Positions 1-5,349 of a stretch of DNA of 6,250 nt are shown one piece after another (positions within the stretch are counted from its first letter, which is position 1; every line of letters begins with the position of its first letter). The DNA is taken from contig JAGHDR010000415.1 in assembly GCA_021159825.1 (NCBI GenBank), positions 1-6,250 on the forward strand, in the 5' to 3' direction. This DNA comes from Deltaproteobacteria bacterium (GTDB taxonomy: Bacteria > Desulfobacterota > DSM-4660 > Desulfatiglandales > Desulfatiglandaceae). Below the pieces are notes generated by a model. The model ran no database searches and was not told the origin of the DNA. It worked only from the letters and a program-made list of their open reading frames with translations. A program made the position numbers and the translations under genes.

Positions 1-189
1 CGCCATATCACGCTGACCCCCAGTTCATATTATCAGATTGCGTCTGAGGGGAACATCACCGACAGCAGAACTCGGCAAGGGGTTTCGGCCGTGATAGAGA
101 TCAATCGAACCATCGATAAGGGATACCGGGTGGTGCAGTGGAGCGACCGCGTATTGACCGAAACCCCATCCGCCGAATCAAGCCGGTGA
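1..189 (+). CDS. gspK: GspK, T2SS minor pseudopilin, C-terminal fragment
   Basis: The reading frame is open from the first base and ends at TGA 187-189, giving the last 62 residues of a protein whose start lies upstream of the window. The fragment contains SYYQIASEG, then a stretch with RTRQGVSAVIEINR, then YRVVQWSD. This pattern of beta strands ending in a Tyr-Arg-Val-x-x-Trp segment resembles the end of GspK, the large minor pseudopilin that caps the T2SS pseudopilus with GspI and GspJ. The gene lies directly before gspL with a gap of 21 bases, the usual K-L order in T2SS operons, and this supports the call. The fragment is too short for a firm identification by sequence alone, so the assignment rests partly on context. 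The domain that binds calcium in known GspK proteins would be upstream and cannot be seen. Confidence 0.78.
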   Translation, partial: RHITLTPSSYYQIASEGNITDSRTRQGVSAVIEINRTIDKGYRVVQWSDRVLTETPSAESSR

Positions 190-198
190 AAATTTCCT

Positions 199-204
199 GA
201 GGAA
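199..204 (+). promoter_or_regulatory. Ribosome binding site of gspL
   Basis: GAGGAA stands six bases before the ATG at 211, a good Shine-Dalgarno match and spacing. It fixes the gspL start. It lies in the short gap after the gspK stop, so gspL is probably translated from the same message as gspK. Confidence 0.8.
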
Positions 205-210
205 CCACCC

Positions 211-1581
211 ATGATTTTTCAAACAAGCTTAGGCGTTGACATAGGGGAGCATGAACTGTGTTTGGCCTGCCTGAAGGCGTCATCCAGAGACGTCCAACTG
301 GTTGCGCACGCTGTTTATGCTATCGAGCAAGGCATCCACGGCGAGGAAAAATCAACGGCCGTTTCAGAATTGATTAAAGGGTTCCTACGGGAAAACCGAA
401 TTACCCCCGCATCTGTTTTCCTGGGAATCCCGCGCGGCAACGCCATCCTGCGATATCTCGAATTGCCCATTGCCGTAAAAGAAAATCTCAGGGAAACGCT
501 GGGCTATGAATTGGAAAAACACGTCCCATTCAGTCCTGAGGATGTATATTTCGATTTTCAAATTATTTCAGAAGATAAATCGGCCGATCGGTTGCAATTG
601 CTTCTTGTTGTGGTAAAAAAGCAGGCCCTGTCGACGGTGCCGGCAATTTCGGAACGCGTAGGTTTCGGTATCTCAGGCGTTGGGCTCACCGCGACGGCGC
701 TGGCCGATTATTTTTCCTGGCGGAGCAAAAAAGAAATTGCGATCGCAATATCCTTTATTTATGCGCGTGAGCACCACATTGAATTGGGCCTTGTCAAAGA
801 CGGCATGCTTTTGTATTCCAGGGAGCTATCGAGGAACGAGGGACTTATTGAAGCTATTTCGGCGGCACTTTCGAAAATGCGTCCGGATTTTGTAAAGGCC
901 GACGAACCCCTTGATACCGTGTTGTGCGGAATGGAAAAGGATGACCCCCTGCTGGAACGTCTGAACAAGATAGACGGGCTTGCGCTTCATCCGGTGGATC
1001 TCTCAGGGGCGCAAATTCCTTCTGTTTCCCTCATGGCTGCTTACGGACTTGCGTTAAAAGGAGTTCGGAAGACTTCAATGGACATCAACCTGCTGCCACC
1101 GGCGCTGCGGAAAAAGCCCAGCAAATTGAAGGTTTATACCATGTTCGGATTGGTATCGCTGGCCCTTCTGGGAGCACTGGCCTGGGGGGGGGGCGTCTTT
1201 TTGCAACATCAGTGGACCCTGGATCGGCTGGATGACGGGATCAAAAAACTGGGGTCTCATCTGAAAAAATTTGAGCAGATAAAAACAGATAAAAAGAGAA
1301 TAGAGGACCGTATCGATTACCTGAACACCCTTCGTCGGGGTGGCCCGCCGATCCTGGATACGATAAAGGAATTGTCTGAAAGGATTCCCAAGAATGCTTG
1401 GGTGAATCGATTCACCTTTTCGGAAAAAGGCATTCAGATAGAAGGGGAGGCGGCATCGGCTTCGCAACTGATCCCGCTTCTGGAAGCCTCTCCCATGTTC
1501 GGGGATGTGGCGTTCCTTTCTGCCATTACCAAGGCCCGTAGCGGAAAGGAACGGTTTCGAATCGGTCTAAGCCCCAAATGA
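211..1581 (+). CDS. gspL: GspL, T2SS inner-membrane platform protein (PilM-PilN-like fusion)
   Basis: A 456-residue bitopic inner-membrane protein of the T2SS assembly platform; GspL recruits the GspE ATPase to the membrane and pairs with GspM. Residues 1 to about 285 are a cytoplasmic actin-like domain of the PilM/GspL type. It opens with SLGVDIGEHEL (phosphate-loop-like DIG at 10-12) and has LGIPRGNAILRYLELP (71-86) and a LEKHVPFSPEDVYFDF segment (101-116), all PilM hallmarks. Residues 290-296, DINLLPP, match the N-terminal motif of PilN. A single membrane segment follows at about 311-331. A short coiled coil (about 335-372) and a small periplasmic ferredoxin-like domain (about 378-456) complete the protein. 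It thus corresponds to type IV pilus PilM and PilN joined in one chain. The start at 211 has a good ribosome binding site, and the end overlaps gspM by four bases. A run of ten G falls in the membrane segment (see the repeat entry). Confidence 0.93.
   Translation: MIFQTSLGVDIGEHELCLACLKASSRDVQLVAHAVYAIEQGIHGEEKSTAVSELIKGFLRENRITPASVFLGIPRGNAILRYLELPIAVKENLRETLGYELEKHVPFSPEDVYFDFQIISEDKSADRLQLLLVVVKKQALSTVPAISERVGFGISGVGLTATALADYFSWRSKKEIAIAISFIYAREHHIELGLVKDGMLLYSRELSRNEGLIEAISAALSKMRPDFVKADEPLDTVLCGMEKDDPLLERLNKIDGLALHPVDLSGAQIPSVSLMAAYGLALKGVRKTSMDINLLPPALRKKPSKLKVYTMFGLVSLALLGALAWGGGVFLQHQWTLDRLDDGIKKLGSHLKKFEQIKTDKKRIEDRIDYLNTLRRGGPPILDTIKELSERIPKNAWVNRFTFSEKGIQIEGEAASASQLIPLLEASPMFGDVAFLSAITKARSGKERFRIGLSPK
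1184..1193 (+). repeat. Poly-G tract (G10) inside gspL
   Basis: Ten consecutive G encode W-G-G-G at residues 325-328, within the transmembrane segment of GspL. The length given keeps gspL in frame. Loss of one G leads to a stop at TGA 1262-1264, and gain of one G to a stop at TGA 1233-1235. Either slip leaves the cytoplasmic domain and membrane segment but removes the whole periplasmic domain. Long G runs are known sites of slipped-strand mispairing in contingency genes of other bacteria; whether that happens here is inference. Confidence 0.9.
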
Positions 1582-2174
1582 AGACAATGGCAAGAATAGA
1601 TCCGAAAAGAAAATATATCCTGATAGTGATGGTTTTTCTTCTGGTTGCGGGAGTTGTTTACCGAATATGGCCGCAGATAGCGAATATATCGGCTGGTGAG
1701 GGCGATGTCGCATTAAAGAAAAAACAACTTCTCAAGTACCGGAAAATGTTTCAGTCGGCCGTTGTTCTGGAAAAGGAACTCTCCCTGTTTAAATCCATCC
1801 TCAAGAAGGGAGAGGCAGGACTTTTTACCGGCAAAACCCCCGCGCTGGCCGCTGCGGATATTCAGAAAGTCGTGCATGAGATCGCGAAAAAAAGTCAAAT
1901 GGAAATCGTATCCGTTAGTGTACTGAAACCCAAGGAGGTGGGGGGGGGCCATTATCTGAGCATACCCGTTGAAGTGGTCATTAAAGGCTCCATGCGGCAG
2001 TTGAAGGAATTTTTATATCAGATTATGAGCGCTTCAAAATACTTGACAGTGCAAAAGGTGCGAATTACCGTCAGCACCAGGAGCAGGCGGAGAAAAACCA
2101 ATGATTTGCAAAGGATTGGGGTGAAAATTACAATCAGCGGTTTTTTAAAAAGTTCGGGTGAGTCCATAAAGTAG
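1578..2174 (+). CDS. gspM: GspM, T2SS inner-membrane platform protein (PilO-like)
   Basis: A 198-residue bitopic protein. A short basic cytoplasmic N-terminus (KTMARIDPKRK) is followed by one membrane segment at about residues 13-30. A helical, probably coiled-coil stretch spans about 43-78 (LKKKQLLKYRKMF, LEKELSLFKSILKK). A ferredoxin-like periplasmic domain covers about 90-195, with strands such as MEIVSVSVLKP, LSIPVEVVIKGSM and LTVQKVRITVSTR. This layout is that of GspM/PilO, which pairs with GspL/PilN to stabilise the platform. The ATG at 1578 overlaps the gspL stop as ATGA and has no clear ribosome binding site of its own, so translational coupling to gspL is likely. A second in-frame ATG at 1587 is possible and would remove only three residues. 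The gene contains a run of nine G at codons 121-124. Length and placement fit GspM; primary sequence in this family is poorly conserved. Confidence 0.9.
   Translation: MKTMARIDPKRKYILIVMVFLLVAGVVYRIWPQIANISAGEGDVALKKKQLLKYRKMFQSAVVLEKELSLFKSILKKGEAGLFTGKTPALAAADIQKVVHEIAKKSQMEIVSVSVLKPKEVGGGHYLSIPVEVVIKGSMRQLKEFLYQIMSASKYLTVQKVRITVSTRSRRRKTNDLQRIGVKITISGFLKSSGESIK
1940..1948 (+). repeat. Poly-G tract (G9) inside gspM
   Basis: Nine consecutive G encode the end of Val121 and Gly122-124, in a loop of the periplasmic domain just before the strand HYLSIPVEVVIKG. Loss of one G gives a stop almost at once, at TGA 1957-1959. Gain of one gives TGA at 1970-1972. Both would remove the last 70 or so residues of GspM. 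This is the second long G run in adjacent, partner-encoding genes. Confidence 0.9.
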
Positions 2175-2179
2175 AAAGG
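2174..2179 (+). promoter_or_regulatory. Ribosome binding site of gspC
   Basis: GAAAGG lies eight bases before the ATG at 2188 and starts on the last base of the gspM stop codon (TAG 2172-2174). It supports the ATG at 2188 as the gspC start and shows that gspC is read from the same message. Confidence 0.65.
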
Positions 2180-2187
2180 CTGTCTAG

Positions 2188-2982
2188 ATGTTTACAAAAA
2201 TGTGGCTTATCAATGCTTTCATGGCGTTTTTTGTCGTATTTTTCGGTTTCAAAGCATACGGGGTATGGGTTCAGGGAAACAAAGGGTTTGGTCTCCCCGA
2301 AATGGTGCAGAAACCGGCCCAGGGGATTCCAAAACCCGAAGGAGTGCTCCATAAACGGAAGATCCCCCCTGAATCAAGATATGAGGTATTGATGAGCCTG
2401 AACCTTTTTTCGCCTCAACGGACTGAAATTATTCCGGGAAAGGCAAATCTCGACAAAGCATCAAAAAAGCTGAGCGCTGTCGAAGAAAAAAATATTAAGC
2501 AATATTTCAGCAAGTTAACCCTTTATGGCTTGGTTATTACGGATGATTTTGCTGAAGCGCTCGTGTCCTATCCGGTTGAAAAGCCCGTTTTCAACGGTCG
2601 GAGAACCGCAATCCCGAGAAACACAAGGCGAAACATAAAGCGGCTGACGGTCAAACAGACCCAATGGGTCAAAGCCGGCGATACCTTAGGTGATTTCAAG
2701 GTGGTGTCCATTGAACCCGACAGGGTGTTGTTGAAAGCCGGTGAGCAGTCGTATGATCTGTTGTTGTATGATAAAGAAAAACTCAAAAAGCGCGGACCTG
2801 CAAAGCCCAAAACGGGCCCTAACGTGGTGGGTTTTTCCGTAAAGCCCGAAGCCGGTTTAAGGGTTACGAAAGAGCCCTTAAAATTACCAGTGAATGTGAA
2901 AGGACCATTGACCCTTCCGTTGCCGACCCATAATGAGGCCTCCGGTGCTGCTGTGACAAAAACGCGAAAAAGGAAAAAATAG
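2188..2982 (+). CDS. gspC: GspC-like T2SS protein (HR domain, no PDZ)
   Basis: A 264-residue bitopic inner-membrane protein. A short N-terminus and a membrane segment at about residues 6-27 (INAFMAFFVVFFGFKAYGVW) are followed by a Pro-rich linker (about 34-62). The segment YEVLMSLNLFSPQR (65-78) is the pre-HR motif typical of GspC. The homology region (HR) spans about 107-195: KLTLYGLVITDDFAEALVSY, WVKAGDTLGDFKVVSIEPD and RVLLKAGEQSYDLLLYD. In known systems this region contacts the N0 domain of GspD and links the inner-membrane platform to the secretin; its position just before gspD agrees. No PDZ domain or C-terminal coiled coil is present. Instead the last 65 residues are rich in Lys and Pro and end in KTRKRKK. 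Such PDZ-less forms are often labelled GspC or GspN in Desulfobacterota. The ATG at 2188 has a usable ribosome binding site. Confidence 0.85.
   Translation: MFTKMWLINAFMAFFVVFFGFKAYGVWVQGNKGFGLPEMVQKPAQGIPKPEGVLHKRKIPPESRYEVLMSLNLFSPQRTEIIPGKANLDKASKKLSAVEEKNIKQYFSKLTLYGLVITDDFAEALVSYPVEKPVFNGRRTAIPRNTRRNIKRLTVKQTQWVKAGDTLGDFKVVSIEPDRVLLKAGEQSYDLLLYDKEKLKKRGPAKPKTGPNVVGFSVKPEAGLRVTKEPLKLPVNVKGPLTLPLPTHNEASGAAVTKTRKRKK
2856..2882. repeat. Inverted repeat in the 3' part of gspC
   Basis: TTTAAGGG at 2856-2863 and CCCTTAAA at 2875-2882 form a perfect eight-base inverted repeat with an eleven-base loop, inside the stretch encoding the Lys/Pro-rich tail of GspC. No T run follows, so it is not a standard terminator. 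It could fold in the message just upstream of gspD or be chance. Confidence 0.5.
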
Positions 2983-3005
2983 GGGATTGAGGAAGAAAAG
3001 CAACC

Positions 3006-3012
3006 AAGGGAA
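3006..3012 (+). promoter_or_regulatory. Ribosome binding site that decides the gspD start
   Basis: AAGGGAA lies four bases before the ATG at 3017. The longer frame could begin at TTG 2987, but there the G-rich sequence is directly against the codon with no spacer. In addition, the extra ten residues (rich in Lys, Asn and Gln) would only lengthen the region before the signal peptide. ATG 3017 is therefore preferred. Confidence 0.75.
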
Positions 3013-3016
3013 CCAC

Positions 3017-5290
3017 ATGCGAAAATATCTAGTGAAAACGATCCTTTTGATGAGTATTCTCGTGGGGGCGGTTGTTCTTTATGTCGGTTGTGCGGGTAAA
3101 GCCCCAACGGATGTTCGGCAAATGGCAAAAGGCAAGGCCCCCCTTGAAGCGGAAATTCTTGAAGAGACTGAGAGAAATTACGAAAAAACGCAGCAGGGTA
3201 CTGAAGCATCGAATAAACCCAATGGAAAACCGGCGGCAAAGGTTTCGTCGGTGGAAGGTATTTCTTCAGTCCCTGAAAGGGCATCAAGGGTTTCTTCCAC
3301 GGGCCGATATGAGTCTTCCGACACCCTAAGCAAAAAAAGATATGCTTCAAGAAGGAGCATTCGGAGAACGTCCTTACCGGCAAATGATGGGTCTGAAGCG
3401 GAAGGGCAGATTATTTTCAACTTTGATGACGCAGACCTCTATGAAGTCATCAAAACCATGGCTGAGCTGCTTGAAATAAATTATATTGTTGATCCCGGAA
3501 TTCAGGGAAAAGTGACCATTCACACGGCCCGAAAGCTTAAAAAAACCGATCTTTTTTCTGTTTTTTCTCAGATTCTGGCGATAAACGGACTGACCGCCAT
3601 GAAAGAAGGTAGCCTTTACAAGATTATTCCCATGAAAAATGCCCCCCGAATGCCCATGGATACCGTGTTTATGCTGGGCCAGAAAGATGTTCCCCCCATG
3701 AACCGGGTGATCATTCAGGTTATTCCGCTAAAATATATTTCCACCCAGGAGATGACGAAGCTGTTGACCCCTTTTCTTTCTTCAGGTGGGACCCTTGTGT
3801 CCAGCGTGCCCGCCAATACCCTGGTGGTGGTGGATAAGGGCTCCAATATTTTGAAGATCCTGCAGCTTGTGGGGGCCTTCGATGTGAATTTACTGGATCG
3901 GGTGCATTATCGATTTTACCCATTGAAGTATCTGGATGCAGAGGAAGTTGCCGCCATTGTCAAAGAATTTACCGCTTCCTATGCCGGGAGTTCCGGCGAG
4001 ATGGTGAAGTTTATTGCTCTGGAACGGTTGAATACGCTCTTGGCGGTCAGTACGACGCCTGAGGTTTTTGATAAAATTGAAGAGTTGGTACACCAAATCG
4101 ATATTGTAGATGAAACGGTGGCCACCAGAATTTTTATCTATTTTGTTAAAAACGGCGGAGCCAATGAACTGGCGACCCTGTTGAATGATGTGTTGACCGG
4201 AAAAGAAACCAAAAAACAGGAAAAGAAAGAAGCCGGTGGGGCATCCAGCGTTCCGGGAAATCCTTTTTCCAGGGCGAAAATGGCGGAAAAAAAGGCTGAA
4301 AAGACTGCGGCAAAGGCTGGGGAATCCACCCAAAAAAGTACCGCAGGCCGGAAGACATCCGGCCAATCCGGAGAAGGTTCCAGTACCCTTATGGGTGAAA
4401 TGACCATCACCCCGGATGAGATTCGGAATGCGCTCATTATCGAATCAACACCTTCCGATTACAAAATCATCCAGGGGATACTGAAAAAGCTCGATATCAT
4501 GCCGCGCCAGGTGTTGATCCAGGCGACCATCGCCGAGATTACCCTGGATTCGACCACAAAATTTGGCCTTGAGTACGCGTTTGGTCAGGGTGCCGGTGCC
4601 CTGGGTGCCGGTTTTATGTCCACTGTGGGGAGTGCGGGGCTCCAGTATTCCATTGGCGTCACCAACAAATGGTATGCCGAACTGAATGCCCTGGCCACAA
4701 AGGGAAGGCTGAACGTTATTTCATCTCCCCATGTGCTGGCATCCGACAACCAGGAGGCCAAGATTGACGTATCCCGGGAAATTCCCCTGGCAAGCGGTAC
4801 AACAAACGTTTCAAGCGGTACTACCCTCAGTGAGACCACCATAGAATACCGGGATACGGGTGTGATTCTATCGGTCACACCCCACATCAACGAGCGGGGC
4901 CTGGTGACCATGGATATCCGCGAGGAGGTGAGCAATTACGACGGTAACATTCCTGTGGGAAAAAAGGGCGACGAATACCCCACTTTTTCCAAGCGGGTGG
5001 TCAAAACCACTCTCACCGTGGGGCACGGCCAGACCATTGCCATCGGCGGGCTGATCCGGGATCGGGAAAAAGAAGAAACCAGGGGACTTCCCTGCCTGAT
5101 TGATGTGCCGGTGATTAAATATCTGACCGGCAGCTGGGAAAAAGTAACGGAGAAAATTGAACTGATCGTTCTGATTACGCCTCGGGTGGTGGATGACATG
5201 GACGATGTGGAAGCCGTGACCAATGAGTTCAAGCAAAAAGTGCGGAATGTGATGAAACAGTTTTATCCGAAGCCACAAAAACCCCTTTGA
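3017..5290 (+). CDS. gspD: GspD, T2SS outer-membrane secretin
   Basis: A 757-residue secretin that forms the outer-membrane channel of the T2SS. Residues 1-25 are a signal peptide ending in LYVGC, probably a lipoprotein signal with Cys25 as the lipidated residue, although Tyr at -3 is atypical. Residues 26 to about 128 are a low-complexity, Ser/Lys/Arg-rich linker. N0 follows at about 131-207 (IIFNFDDADLYEVIKTMAELL, VTIHTARKL). N1 lies at about 230-290 (VIIQVIPLKYISTQEM). N2 lies at about 297-365 (YRFYPLKYLDAEE, LNTLLAVSTTPEVF). N3 lies at about 370-495 and is split by a Lys/Ala/Ser-rich insert at about 394-460. The secretin barrel is at about 497-725, with ISSPHVLASDNQEAKIDV, EIPLASG, YRDTGVILSVTPHIN, TLTVGHGQTIAIGGLI and a final ELIVLITPRVV. 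The motif usually read as LGDIPxLGxLF is here LIDVPVIKYLTGS. It follows gspC by 34 bases and is the last T2SS gene in the window. The start at 3017 was chosen for its ribosome binding site; TTG 2987 would add ten residues. Confidence 0.97.
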   Translation: MRKYLVKTILLMSILVGAVVLYVGCAGKAPTDVRQMAKGKAPLEAEILEETERNYEKTQQGTEASNKPNGKPAAKVSSVEGISSVPERASRVSSTGRYESSDTLSKKRYASRRSIRRTSLPANDGSEAEGQIIFNFDDADLYEVIKTMAELLEINYIVDPGIQGKVTIHTARKLKKTDLFSVFSQILAINGLTAMKEGSLYKIIPMKNAPRMPMDTVFMLGQKDVPPMNRVIIQVIPLKYISTQEMTKLLTPFLSSGGTLVSSVPANTLVVVDKGSNILKILQLVGAFDVNLLDRVHYRFYPLKYLDAEEVAAIVKEFTASYAGSSGEMVKFIALERLNTLLAVSTTPEVFDKIEELVHQIDIVDETVATRIFIYFVKNGGANELATLLNDVLTGKETKKQEKKEAGGASSVPGNPFSRAKMAEKKAEKTAAKAGESTQKSTAGRKTSGQSGEGSSTLMGEMTITPDEIRNALIIESTPSDYKIIQGILKKLDIMPRQVLIQATIAEITLDSTTKFGLEYAFGQGAGALGAGFMSTVGSAGLQYSIGVTNKWYAELNALATKGRLNVISSPHVLASDNQEAKIDVSREIPLASGTTNVSSGTTLSETTIEYRDTGVILSVTPHINERGLVTMDIREEVSNYDGNIPVGKKGDEYPTFSKRVVKTTLTVGHGQTIAIGGLIRDREKEETRGLPCLIDVPVIKYLTGSWEKVTEKIELIVLITPRVVDDMDDVEAVTNEFKQKVRNVMKQFYPKPQKPL
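4346..4364. repeat. GC-rich inverted repeat in the gspD N3 insert
   Basis: GGCCGGA at 4346-4352 and TCCGGCC at 4358-4364 form a perfect seven-base stem with a five-base loop (AGACA). A further TCCGG follows at 4367-4371. It lies in the low-complexity insert of the GspD N3 domain (about residues 444-450). No T run follows. The role is unknown; it may be a message hairpin or chance. Confidence 0.5.
4791..4832 (+). repeat. Degenerate 21-base tandem repeat in gspD (secretin gate region)
   Basis: Two adjacent 21-base units both begin with CAAGCGGTAC (4791-4800 and 4812-4821) and then diverge. They encode two seven-residue units, SGTTNVS and SGTTLSE, just after EIPLA in the secretin domain. In secretins the Ser/Thr/Gly-rich stretch at this place belongs to the gate loops. 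The pattern suggests a small in-frame duplication. Confidence 0.5.
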
Positions 5291-5300
5291 AAAACAGCAA

Positions 5301-5335
5301 GGCGGCAACGGGTTGAAGATTGCCCCGCCCGTTTT
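5301..5335 (+). terminator. Weak terminator-like hairpin after gspD
   Basis: GGCGGCAA (5301-5308) can pair with TTGCCCCGCC (5320-5329) with a two-C bulge. Alternatively AACGGG (5307-5312) can pair with CCCGTT (5328-5333). A short TTTT (5332-5335) follows. It lies between the T2SS genes and the ABC transporter genes, a sensible place for a break in transcription. The stem is imperfect and the T run is short, so termination would at best be partial, and read-through is possible. No convincing promoter is visible in the gap 5291-5349. Confidence 0.35.
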
Positions 5336-5349
5336 CAGAAATTGCATAT

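Noticed and set aside
2987..3016. TTG 2987 as the gspD start
   Set aside because: The G-rich sequence abuts the TTG with no spacer, while ATG 3017 has AAGGGAA at good distance and places a normal signal peptide at the N-terminus.
2568..3383. Open frame of 271 codons on the minus strand across the gspC-gspD junction
   Set aside because: It overlaps two well supported genes on the other strand and its product shows no recognisable domain and a composition (many Pro, Phe, Ser) typical of antisense frames.
3890..4366. Minus-strand open frames opposite the gspD N2-N3 region, including overlapping ones at 4138-4437 and 4868-5347
   Set aside because: They are antisense to a clear secretin, have no ribosome binding site evident and are rich in Phe/Pro/Ser/Arg as expected from complementing Lys/Glu/Gly codons.
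5320..5349. TTG 5320 as the permease start
   Set aside because: It lies within the hairpin sequence, has no ribosome binding site and would add ten residues not expected for the family; ATG 5350 fits better, though its own binding site is weak.
5291..5349. A promoter for the ABC transporter genes in the gap after gspD
   Set aside because: TTGAAG at 5313-5318 resembles a -35 box but no -10-like hexamer lies at 16-18 bases from it; the AT-rich CATATA before the ATG is too far away.
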